Below, in pieces: positions 22,035 through 32,503 of a DNA stretch of 64,000 nucleotides. The stretch comes from Prinsepia uniflora (Eukaryota > Streptophyta > Magnoliopsida > Rosales > Rosaceae). Within the stretch, counting starts at the first letter, position 1. Each line of letters starts with the position of its first letter. Location of the stretch: contig CM064871.1 in the NCBI GenBank assembly GCA_032719365.1, positions 62,322,416-62,386,415 on the forward strand, given 5' to 3'. Below the pieces are notes generated by a model. The model saw only the letters and a list, made by a program, of their open reading frames with translations, was not told the DNA's origin and searched no databases. Position numbers and translations under genes: made by a program.

Positions 22035-22420
22035 GACCTTGAGTACCCTCCCCATCATGAGATCCCAGACTTTGAGTAACCTCACCATCATTAGATCCCA
22101 GACCTTGAGTACCCTCACCATCATGAACCAATGCTTGAGTTAGGCCCCCATCATGAAACTCTATCGTAGCAAGCACATGTTCAATATTGACACCCTCAAC
22201 AACATGCATGCAGTATATGTTCAAGGTCCTAGATTTCATCTTTGCTAACTTTTTAACCAAGTCTAAAAATGTTCGGTCATTATCTAGTTTAAAGAACCTC
22301 CCTCGCTCCTTGAAATAGAATTTTGCCTTTTGATTAAGCCTATCCCCACCATATAATTGGTCCTACACCAACCCATTTAGGTCCAGCACAGACAAATATT
22401 CCCAACAGCACTAATCATAC
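22035..22420 (-). pseudogene. MULE transposase N-terminal remnant (PB1-like domain and repeats)
   Basis: Read on the minus strand, an open stretch contains FKLDNDRTFLDLVKKLAKMK and a following RTLNIYCMHVVEG. This resembles the N-terminal PB1-like part of plant MULE transposases. It runs into 11-residue repeats of the type GLGSHDGEGTQ (33-bp units at 22,034-22,150). A stop lies in frame upstream near 22,365. LTR T3 splits it from 18,568-18,862. Confidence 0.5.
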
Positions 22421-23479
22421 CAGGCAACTGACCCACCAGCATATGTCCACAATCTTCCTGTCTTTGAGATACTTCCACCATGATGCAACCCGATGGACAC
22501 TATATCATCCGCTCCACCTAGTACTACGTAAAACCATTATAAGGCCCCATTATAAACACTTAACATAATAAAACAATCTAACCATTTTAAACAAGGCAAA
22601 CACCTCTACTCCAGCCCACTGCCAACACTAAAGCCTATCACCACAAGCACTAGCCCATTGCCACAACCTCAACGTCCACTGCCTGATACTACCCATTTAC
22701 CTTTCAAAAACTCACGAAAGCACTACCCTATTGCCCACTGCCTGATACTACCCATTTACCTTTCAAAAACCCACGAAAAGCACTACCCTACTGCCTTATT
22801 CTTCTATACTACTCATTTATAATTCCAAAACCCATGCCAAGCACTACCCCACTACCTTATTCAAACCATTACCACACCAATGCCCAGACAAACATCACAA
22901 ATTTCAAAATCAGAACCAACCAAAGCATTTCCACAACATTGTCCATATACTAGCTAAACTGACTTCAATACCATCTCTATATATCCACTGCAACAAAACT
23001 CATTGAACAACAAGGCCTCCTTCAAAACTAATTGAACAACATACAGTTCCAACCAGAAAAACTAATTGAACAACAAAGCCTCAAATCAACATACAGTTCA
23101 ATTTGATTAAAGCAAGAAAACCGACTTCACCCTACCTTAACGACACTAAGAAACTAAGAAAACACCATAGACAAGACCCAGTAAAAAGGAAAACCGTTTG
23201 AAAACATATCATAATCAGGTTGTTCTGCACCAGGTTCTCGATGAATGGGCATCCTTCAACTCCGATGCTTCTCAGCTCGCCTCTCCCTCCGATTGAAACC
23301 CCTGCAATCCCCCGCGATTCTACAGCCAAATTCTGCCCCAAATCCCACTGTCCTTAAAACCCTAGCGGACAAAATTTAGCCCCAATTCAAATTCTCAATG
23401 TTTCGATTTCAATTTTCCCATACACTTGGTCATCAAATTGGGTCCTACTGAGCCACGACGACACCACCTATGCAAACAG
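22421..23479. other. MULE interior, non-coding
   Basis: No gene is recognised in about 1.06 kb between the transposase remnant and the right inverted repeat. It holds a roughly 63-bp direct duplication at about 22,676-22,795 containing CTGCCTGATACTACCCATTT, and C/A-rich sequence. Confidence 0.6.
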
Positions 23480-23662
23480 TCATCTACTCAACAAACAGTG
23501 CCCCACGTCTGCAAACATAAACGTCGTCAAGGACAGCGTCAATGAAATGGTGCAACGGTATTGACGGTGTTACCGTTCCCGCAGCACACTGAGACAAATT
23601 TCCGTTTCTGGTGCATTTTGAGAATTCGTGGCACGTTCCTAGTGCAAACAGTATAATAAGCC
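23480..23662 (-). repeat. MULE right terminal inverted repeat
   Basis: About 183 bp, reverse complement of 13,222-13,423 apart from substitutions and the 19-bp duplication present on the left. It is followed directly by the target duplication TAAATATAA. Confidence 0.9.
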
Positions 23663-23855
23663 TAAATATAATTTGTCATATTTGAAGTTTAAAATATTAA
23701 AAAAATTAATTTTCTTTGTTTTGTTATGTTACTTAATAGTTAATATTATAGAATTAAGTTTAAGATGTTTAATATATTTGTAGGTAATATTAGTTTGTAT
23801 TAAATATAACCTGCCATAGTTGAAGTTTAAAATATTGAAAATTTTAATTTTTTTT
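23663..23855. repeat. Host tandem repeat, ~138-bp period, interrupted by the MULE
   Basis: AATAGTTAATATTATAGAAT followed by TTTAAGATGTTTAATAT occurs at about 13,148-13,221 and again at about 23,733-23,809. Each copy ends in TAAATATAA. With the MULE removed, the copies are adjacent at a 138-bp period, so the element landed inside a short tandem array. Confidence 0.75.
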
Positions 23856-24562
23856 GGTTAAATCAACTCAATAAGGGAGACAAATAGCTCCAACACAAGA
23901 TTAAGGACTCAACATAGAAAGACCTCAAGGCCAAGGAACACCTAAATGGGGATATTCCAGTTTTTAGTAGCTGTAAAATTAGTCATACAATCCTTAAACT
24001 TATTCAAACAAAGGTTACTACAAATCATGGAAATAATGAGATTAGAGACGACTCAATTCGGTCTACTAGTACGAGAAAAAAAAAATTTAATTCCTCTTTT
24101 TTCCAAATGAAATAGACAAACACCGCAAGAGCCAACATTCTTGCACCCTTGGCCAATTTCTTCCCTATCCACTACGCTGCATCGATCAAGACCAACTCAG
24201 GCCACACCAATATACACTACCGAGTACTAGCAATCCTTAAAACCCTCGGCCAAATATTATTACTTAAAGCGCACCAAAAAGGTTATCATGCGACTCCATA
24301 GCCACATTACAGAGACTATATAGCTAAAAAGCTTGGAAATTGTAGGCTCCAATAGGGTCCAACTTGAGAGCCCCCCCTTCATATCTAGCCACAACGTGAA
24401 ACTCGAACGAGTGATTGCTCCTCCATGCCAAACCAAATGAGCCCATGGGTAAAGAGATCCATCAACCCTAATCTTATTCCACACTGAAGTAGAGGAGAAC
24501 CACCTATTAGGAGAATCAGTCCAAACAAAATGATCAAAAGTAGAAGAATTAACGTGGAAGGA

Positions 24563-26448
24563 TGATAGGTCATTAATTAAGCATTATTTTATATTATTTT
24601 ATACCATTTATACTTGACTTTTAATATTAAAATAATAAAAAATTTGAGGAAATAATATATTTTGTGATATTTTTGTAGAATTAAATAAAGCTTGGAATTT
24701 GGAGCGTTTTGGTGAAAGAATCGCCCCGATCAGAATTATAACGAAGAAATTATGGACGAAATTAAGTGGATTTATTTAAATCCATTTTAAAATTTATTAA
24801 TTCATTTGCAAACTCCAGCCCAAGTCCATTGCTGCAGCCCCAAAATTCAGCCTAAGTTGCGCCTTCATCCATCAGCCCAGCAACCCATTTTGTGCAACCC
24901 AGATCCATGAAAACAATTGCAGCCTAACCCGCTGCAGGAGCCCAGCCCAGGCCGGCGAGCCAGCCCAGGTGCGACTAGCCCAGTTCCGCTCGCATGCCGA
25001 AAGGCACATCATCCTGTTAGCGCGTCAGCCGCTGCCTACTTGCCCCCTTTCCAGCTGCTCCCTATCGAACGACAGACCTGCTTTTCAGGCCATCCACGCC
25101 GAGTCCCATCACCTGCTCTCCACCTGCTCCTGCCGAGTTCCATCACAGTAGCACAGCCAATTGCTGCCGACTCCATGCTCCTCTTTTCTGCCATTTTTCA
25201 ACCAAAAGCAACCCTAATTTTCATAATTTCTTTTTGTACTATTTTATTATTTTTTAAATATTTTATTTTGTATTTTATTTTTAGTTTTTTTTTGGCACTT
25301 CCTCTATAAATAGGAAGGTCATTCTCATCGTTAAGAGGTCCCCAATTGTCCCCAATTTTAGTCTCGTTCCCCTTGTATTAGCTCATGTTTCTTTCTTCTC
25401 TTAGTTTTTCTTCGTTTTTATTTTGTAGATTTATTTTTGGACCATTTTGTAACTTCTTTTAATTAGTTATTTTAGTTTCATTTTCTTTATTTTGTTCTTA
25501 GTATTTCTTAAACTTCTCTTTAAATACATTTTTATGTTTTCCTTAAGAAAAACCTAAGGCTAGGTAATTCTAAGGCAATTCAAGAGTTTTTAAGAACGCA
25601 TTCCTCGTATTTCTTCTTTCATCTTCACAAGTTTCCTGCCGTTGTTCGGTGATTCTTGTGAAAAACCATATTTTCCTACTTAAATTCTTGTTATTATTTT
25701 AGTTTTACTTATAATTCCATATATGTGTGGGTATTTTTCTTTCTAACATTTGTAAGTATGAATACAATCTCCATGTATTTTACTTTCTGAATTTCTTTTA
25801 CTTCATATGTTTTAGTGCTTCATACTTCAATTTGATGCTAAGTGTCGGCCCCTGTTAGTGCACTTAGCATTTGATTGAAGATATTTTAATGTCGGCCACT
25901 GTCGGTGCATTAAATCATAAACTTAAGGTAGATCATATTGTAGGTAATAATCCGTTGTTCGGTGCATTTATAATATGAAAAAATGTATGCATGTAATGGA
26001 GATGATGAAGGTAAGATTTTGTGATTCGTTCAATATAAGCATGGTGTTAGAGTGCTGGTAAAAATTGTGTTTAAAGGAAGTTTATTTTAGGAGTAGTTTT
26101 AAATAATGCAATTTTTAATTTAAATTTAATTCTTAGTTTTGTTAAAATTTAGTTTAGATTACAATCTTTCAAACACACACCCCCCCCCCCCCCCCCCCCC
26201 CAAAACAAATTCATTCTTTATTATTTAATTATTTAATACGTTTTTCTTTAATTCATTTATTATTTAATTATTTAATTATTTATTATTTAATTCATTATTC
26301 TTTCTCACTAACAAATTATTAATGTTCCCTAATTTCCCCGGTTAAGAATAATCTTTATTTACCAATACTACATCTTCACAAAAAAATATTTAAATTGCAT
26401 AATACTCGAATAACGTGTTTAATTTAATGCGTAATTTGAGCATTATCA
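24563..26448 (+). mobile_element. Solo LTR with TGATA...TTATCA ends
   Basis: It is 1,886 bp, begins TGATAGGTCATTAATTAAGC and ends TTTGAGCATTATCA. AAGGA lies on both sides (24,558-24,562 and 26,449-26,453). A likely promoter has CTCTATAAATAGG near 25,303-25,315. A C-run of about 22 lies at 26,180-26,201. No internal region follows. It sits inside the LINE relic. Orientation is inferred from the promoter. Confidence 0.85.
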
Positions 26449-26479
26449 AAGGAACATGCAGCTAACTGAATACGTCGAA

Positions 26480-29400
26480 TGTAACAACCCGTCCCGTGAG
26501 CCGGGATTAGTAGAGTGATTAAGGTGTGATTAGGGAGGTTAATCGGTGTTTAGGTGGTCCCGATAGGTCCGGAAGCCTACAATGACGCTTTTGCCCCTAG
26601 TTCGGGCAAATAGCTGACTTTTAGTTCGGGTGGTCAATTGGGCGTGGACCAATGACCAGGACGTAGTTTAGGACGTCACGAATCCATAGCCATGAGGTAC
26701 GTTTGATTCCGACATCCGAGGAGGAAGTTGTGATGTTCGGAAGGTTGAGGGTATAATCGTAATTTGGGTAAAATTAGGGGGAATAGTTGACTTTTTGCAT
26801 AATCGGGTTTTGGTATGTTGACCTAGGATGGTTAGGTAGATCTCGTCGTCCTGAGTTCGATGACAGGCGGCACGTATTCATCGGACTTACGAGGCGAGAG
26901 ATATGGGTCAAGAAAGGTTGTGGCAAAACCGTAAATTTGAGTTAAAAAGGAGGGTATTTTGGTCTTTTTGTTTTGCACCTGGGGATTTGTGCAGAGAGAG
27001 AAGAGAAGATGGATGGCTGAGATTGAACCAGGTGGGAGAGGAGTTGAGAGATTGGTGACATGTGGCACAGGACTAGAGGGTTCTGGTTGGATCTCGTGTA
27101 TGCGCGGTCCCAATTATTTGGGTACAACTGTGTGTGCCGTGCTTATCTTCGACACAGACAGAGAGAAACAGAGAGGGGGAGACTAAGAGAAAAGGGGATG
27201 GTGATGGTTTGTGGTGGTGTGAATTGACGAGTGAGGAGTGACCGGAGAGTGAAGGAGAGCTTGGGAGGAGACAGGGAGGCACGGTGGCCGGTGTGTGTGC
27301 GAAGAGTGAGCCACGGGAACCAGGGAGGAAACTCAGGGAGGAAAACAGAGAAGTTGGGTGGTGGTGCAGCCGTGAACGATCACTCGAGGTCAGTGGAAGT
27401 GCTCAGAGGACGGAGGAAAGCATGAGGAGCTACTACCTCACGGCTGAGCTCACGACGGCGACAGGAGGACAGGTAAATCCGCAACCCCGTTTCTTTGCTC
27501 TGTTTTGTCATTTGGATTCCGAAGCTAAATCATGGACCTAGGGTGAGAGTCGAGGGAATTGGGGGTTAAAGTGAGACTCCTGGAGGTTCCAAGAGTCGAC
27601 TGTGTGTGCTACCGTGATGGGTGGTGCACGGTGGAGGCGAGACGACGAAGGTGCTATGTTTTGCCGTGAGATTCACACGGTGAGTCGTGAAGGTTGGGGC
27701 TGAGTCGAAGGTCTAGGAGGGTTGGTTTAGGTTCAGTGAGGCCCTAGGAGAGTCTGGGACAGTCACCGTGACGGGGGGTGATCGGAATAGCTGAATCGTG
27801 GAACAGGGGCTATCGGGCCGTCTGGTTCGAGCTTGAGTCGACGATGTAGGGGATGAATCAAGGTGAATGGAGTTGGGAACTGATTAGGGCAGGTCTGGAC
27901 GAAGAGAATGGTGATAGGTAGGAGGTGAAATGGTGGCCGGATGACGGAGAATGGATCTCGCCGGTCTGAGTTGCAGCCCTGGTGCGAACCGGGTTCGATC
28001 GAGGTTGGGGATGCACTGTAGCTGGCGCGTGAGGCCCACGCGCAGCCACTTTGGGCGGCGCGTGGGAGCACGTGGAGCAATTTTCGGCGAAGGTGTCAAC
28101 AGGGTTTTTGTTCTAACCGTTATGACGAGTCTAATAGAAGTGGTTTCGGGTCCATCGGACGTCGTTAGAGTATAGTTTCGCGAGGGTGACGGTTTAGGGT
28201 TCCGGTTCGTTTCGATTAGGAGTCGGGGAATTTTGAGGGAATTTAGGTGAACTTTAGTAGACGTGTTAGTGACGAAATTTGACGTTGTTGGCAGGATCGG
28301 GATTTCCCGAGGAAGCTGAGGAACGTGCAGGACGTTCGGGACGCGAGTAGGGCTCAGTACTGTGAGTGGACCTCTTTCCTTAAACTTGAACATGCATAAC
28401 TGTTTTCTATAATTGTTTTGTGGTTTTAATCATAATTCTATGTTTATCGAACGTGTTTCGGTTGGTTTACATTATTGCACGTTTTTCGAGAAATAACGTA
28501 TTTTGCGCGTTTTGCGGGAAAAAAGGTGATTTTGGGAAATAAATCTATGGTTTTGAGATTTCAAACGTTAAATGATTTCTAATGATTTTAAGTGGATTTT
28601 GGAACATGATTTTGAGAAAGGGTTGGTTTTGAAATCGAAATTGACAATTGGACCTTGGTAAGGTTGAAAAGTGAGATTCCGGATTTGGGTTCGGAATGAT
28701 GGTTCTGAACGCCGGAAGGGCTTCAGACCGGGGATTTCGGATTCGAGTTTGGATATGGATTTCAAGTGGTTTTCAAACGGTTTTGGGATTGAATTTCTGG
28801 ATATTGTTATTGGTTTAAAGACCCGGATATATTTGACGGGGGAGACGGGCCCGGATTGAGTTTAAAGACTCGGGAGTTTAAAGACTCGGATATATTGATT
28901 TCCCCCGTAGGCCTTTGAGTTTAAAGACTCGGGAGTTTAAAGACTCGGATATGATTAAGGCCTAGATTGAGTTTAAAGACTCGGGAGTTTAAAGACTCGG
29001 ATAGGTCCAGCAGGTTTGATCGGGAAAATGATGATTTCATGTTCATGGTTTCTAGTACGGTTTTATGATTCATATGCTATGATTTCTATAACCGTTTATA
29101 GTGTTTCTGTTTCTTATGATGTTTTATGATGATCGATTTCTACTGTTTTCATAACTGGGTTATGCATGTGGTTTCAAAACGGAGGGTTAAATTCGGTTTT
29201 CTGATAAATGGTTTTAGAACTTTTATTTTACGGTCCACTCACACCTTTGTTTTAAATTGCCCTCCAGGTTGTGGAGATAGCGCGAGGTCTTGACGTCGAG
29301 GCAGCGTCTGAGGCATAGACTTTTCGTGAGGGTTCCCGGAGTGTTTACATTTCTTCCGCGTGCGTGTAAATATAGTCGGTTTTTATTTGTTGTCCTATGC

Positions 29401-29527
29401 TCTGTAAACGTTAACTTCGGGTATTTTATTGAGTACTTTCTCCTGCGTCTGACTGTGTACTGTCGGGGTGTCAGATGGGAGCAGGATTTACCTCGGGTTT
29501 CGGGTGAAACCGGGGTGGGTCCTGACA
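26480..29527 (+). mobile_element. Solo LTR, Tekay-like gypsy family (copy T4)
   Basis: It begins TGTAACAACCCGTCCCG and ends GGGTGGGTCCTGACA, flanked by TCGAA (26,475-26,479 and 29,528-29,532). Length is 3,048 bp. A minisatellite of the type GAGTTTAAAGACTCGGATA occupies about 28,855-29,005. It is more diverged than other copies, and the 3' hairpin is decayed. Numerous 60-170 codon ORFs inside overlap one another on both strands and are not credible genes. Confidence 0.87.
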
Positions 29528-29662
29528 TCGAAACTCCCGATTGCTCATGGATGGCCACTCTTGACTCTCATTAGGAACCACCGAGGACAGCCGGGCTTTC
29601 ACACAGATACCAGCCAACTGCACTAAATCATTGCAATAACGGTCTAAGAGGTATCTCAAATG

Positions 29663-30253
29663 GCTTTAAAAATTTAATGTGTTTATGTGTATGAATGAAA
29701 TCTTCATAAATGAATGAAATTTTTTATGTGAATATATAATATCATAATGAGAATGGTGGAATTTTGGAAAAAATTATGATTTGGATGCATCTTTTTAATA
29801 AAAAATTACATGGAAAATTTATGTCTAACCCATCCAAACCGATTCAACCAAACTGTTAATAATAGTATGGATTAGAATGGTTTCAATTTTATTTTTTAAA
29901 AATTCAAACCATATCGAACCGTTAAGATTTTAATAGATTGGATTTAAATGTTATTTGCATCGACCTAAACCTTGACGCTTCTATTTTGAAATAGCTTAAA
30001 TTGTAAGGTAGGAAAGTTTTGGCGTGCATACAAAGGAGAAATGTGCATATAGTCTAGTTTTTTTTAAAAGAAAATATGAAATTTCATTGATAGCATAAAG
30101 ATATAAAGCACAAACAAGTTGCACTGCAATAGCTTGATGATAAATATGGACAAAGATGTTCATTGATTAGTCTCGATATTTGTCGAAACACTCGAGAGAG
30201 AATAATGCACAAAATAATATAATTTGAGTTTCCTAAGCATCATCAACGTCATT
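29663..30253. other. AT-rich intergenic DNA
   Basis: No gene is recognised. From about 30,160 it contains one copy of a diverged direct repeat whose partner starts near 31,190. Both share CACAAAATAATATA and CATTACTCTAGCTACTA once the Cassandra insertion is removed. Confidence 0.6.
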
Positions 30254-30258
30254 ACTCT

Positions 30259-30914
30259 TATAAAACCCGTGTCTTAGGAAAAACGGTGAACAATCCCATA
30301 CTGCTCGGGGAGAGAAAGATGAAGTGTCTTATATGTGTGGGCATATTATCTTCCTAACGCGAGGCCTTTAACGCGAGGCCTTTTGAGAGCTCACGGGCTT
30401 TGAGTTTGGTTGGAACTCCAAAGTTAAATGAGATTGGGCTAGAGCAATCTCAGGATGGGTGACCCACTAGGAAGTTACGTTTGAGTTCCCATAAGCAAAA
30501 CCGTGGGGGCTATGCCCAAAGTGAACAATATCATGTTAGGGGAGTCGGGTCGTCACAGTTTGGTCTTAGAGATGGACTCCGACCGGAAGTGTAACCAACG
30601 AGGACACTGGGGGCCCAAGATGGGTGGATTGTAAGACCCGCGTCTTGAGAAGAACAGTGAACAATCCCACATCGCTCGGGGAGGGAAATGTGAAGTGTCT
30701 TATATGTGTGAATATGTATATTCCTAGGCGCAAGTCCTTTTGAGAGCTCACTGATTTTGAGTTTGGTTGGACCTCCAAAGTTAAGCGAGTTTGGGCTAGA
30801 GCAATCTCAAGATGGGTGACCCACTGGAAAGTTGCGCGTGAGTTCCCAGAAACAAAACCATGAGGGCTGGGCTCAAAGTGGACAATATCGTACTAGGGGA
30901 GTTGGGTCGTGGCA
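30259..30914 (+). mobile_element. Cassandra TRIM retrotransposon, copy 1
   Basis: LTRs are 30,259-30,557 and 30,630-30,914, separated by a 72-bp interior beginning with a degraded initiator-tRNA-Met primer site (TGGTCTTAGAGATGG). Each LTR carries a 5S rRNA-like segment, for example about 30,411-30,477 with CTCCAAAGTTAA and GGATGGGTGACCCACTAGGAAGT, the hallmark of Cassandra. ACTCT flanks it (30,254-30,258 and 30,915-30,919). The left LTR has a 15-bp duplication TAACGCGAGGCCTTT. Cassandra encodes no protein and depends on other elements. Confidence 0.9.
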
Positions 30915-30919
30915 ACTCT

Positions 30920-31347
30920 AGCTACTATATTTTTTAATGACTTAATTTTTTGTACTTGATAAATGTGAAATTGTTGAACTAACTTATTAAAATATAATCT
31001 ACTTACAAAAGAAAAAACTTGTTAAAGTACAAATTTCATGTTTTGATATAATGCTACAAATAATTAATATGATTTCATTCGTTGACATAGTATCAACATT
31101 TTTAAATCTTACAATTGAATGAATATGTTTCTAGCTTCTATCTTTCGATAGTTTTATGCCAATCTATGTTATAGCTATCAATAGGGTTTACCAAATACCT
31201 CCAGTGATTAATCTTGATATCTTTCAAAAAATTAGAGGAAAGCACAAAATAATATATCTTGAATTCCCTAAATATTATCAATGCCATTACTCTAGCTACT
31301 AGCCTTTTTAATTACTAATAACTTCTTGTGAAAGTTTTTGTACTTGA
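30920..31347. other. AT-rich intergenic DNA with a direct repeat
   Basis: No gene is seen. The stretch about 31,190-31,350 repeats 30,160-30,258 plus 30,915-30,970 with many substitutions, ending in the shared phrase TTTTTGTACTTGATAAATG. The Tat-like element remnant begins right after it. Confidence 0.6.
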
Positions 31348-32503
31348 TAAATGCCAAAGATTCAATTGCAGGTCCCATCCCTAATCCCACTGGATTATCG
31401 TGGGATGACCTGCTCCCGTATGACACCACGTGTCAGACAAGGGATAACACCGTGACCCAAATAGGATTTTCAGAGTACGCAGCTTCATGTGATGCCTCGG
31501 TCTCTACTACAGCCCACATCACGATCAACCTGAAGGGTACCAAAAACTGTTAAAATTGTGAGTGGACAAAAATAAGCAGTTTCAAAAACTTTTCGGGAAA
31601 ATACATTTTTTGTAACCTTCCAATTAAAAGCATGCATGCATCAGAAAACAAGTAATCTCAAATGCATTCTTAAATAAGTTATGTTTCTTTCAAAACCAAA
31701 ACACGTGAAAACATCTGGACACTAAACAATAATTGAAAACATGACCAATCCTCGTATCTATCGCCAATCTCATTTCATATCATCAGCAGTCACGTCATCC
31801 GTGCAACGCGTGCAAATAAGCTCCAGGACAGCTCACGTCTGAGCACGTCGCCATGAAAAAATCTACAGTCGACGTTCATATCATCGTGAATAAATCAACG
31901 ACCGATGTCATACATAAGCATTCCTGAGCCGAGCCTCCCACGACTGCTTGTCAACAGGCAGTGCATCATGACCTCACCGTATGGGGGACACAACGCATCC
32001 TAGAGGCGAGCAACATATCATAGGGACCTCTCCAAGGAAACACATTCACAACCGGAGTCACATCAATATCACGGAGGATGGTCTAGGTGGAAACAGTTGA
32101 AATACATTTTCATAAACAGTTGTATTTCAAATCAAATCAATCGTTTCACGTAGGATGTCAGCCCAAAACATAGTTTCCACCAAATCTCATAAATTCATTT
32201 CACAAGCATTTATCTCAAAACCATCTCAATAGGGCCTTTTCCCAAAGCATAGCTTTCACAAAGCAGTTTCTATAAAACCATCGTAAAACACTGTCCAGAA
32301 CTCATTTCACAAATGACAATTTTTCTTTCAAATTCATATGGACTCACACTCTGAGTCAAACAACTTTACAACAGGGTCACATGCCTGAAACATCATTTCA
32401 TAAATCCGAAAACCATTTCAGATCCCAATATTCAAATCCACAAATCATCATTCAAAGCATAATGAAAACCTTTCATTTCCAAACCATTATTCAAATCACC
32501 TTT

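Larger units (their letters stand above)
13222..23662. mobile_element. Mutator-like element (MULE), 10.4 kb, with nested LTR insertions
   Basis: Long terminal inverted repeats begin GGCTTATTACACTGTTTGC on the left and GGCTTATTATACTGTTTGC on the right (reverse complement). A perfect 9-bp target duplication flanks them. Inside, a GRF zinc-finger gene lies on the plus strand. Remains of a transposase lie on the minus strand, N-terminal part at 22,420-22,035 and 18,862-18,568, C-terminal part at 15,287-14,956. Two complete LTRs (15,466-18,071 and 18,868-22,029) and one LTR fragment (about 18,172-18,564) are inserted. Removing them leaves about 4.3 kb. No DDE catalytic core is visible in what remains, so the element is probably non-autonomous. 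Confidence 0.88.
23856..29662 (-). pseudogene. LINE (non-LTR retrotransposon) 3' relic, split by two solo LTRs
   Basis: Minus-strand pieces at 29,662-29,533, 26,474-26,454 and 24,557-23,856 join across two LTR insertions into the end of a LINE polyprotein. Visible parts are NDLVQLAGICVKARLSS, then DHFVWTD, then a zf-RVT-like module (WAHLVWHGG and SFTLWLDMKGGLSS), and downstream LALAVFVYFIWKK. The region ends in an A-rich tail (T-run on the plus strand near 23,850). Frames are broken and the reverse transcriptase is missing, so it is a 5'-truncated dead copy. Confidence 0.7.

Noticed and set aside
27730..28400. ORFs of 105-169 codons on the minus strand
   Set aside because: Located in solo LTR T4, mutually overlapping, not conserved in other LTR copies.
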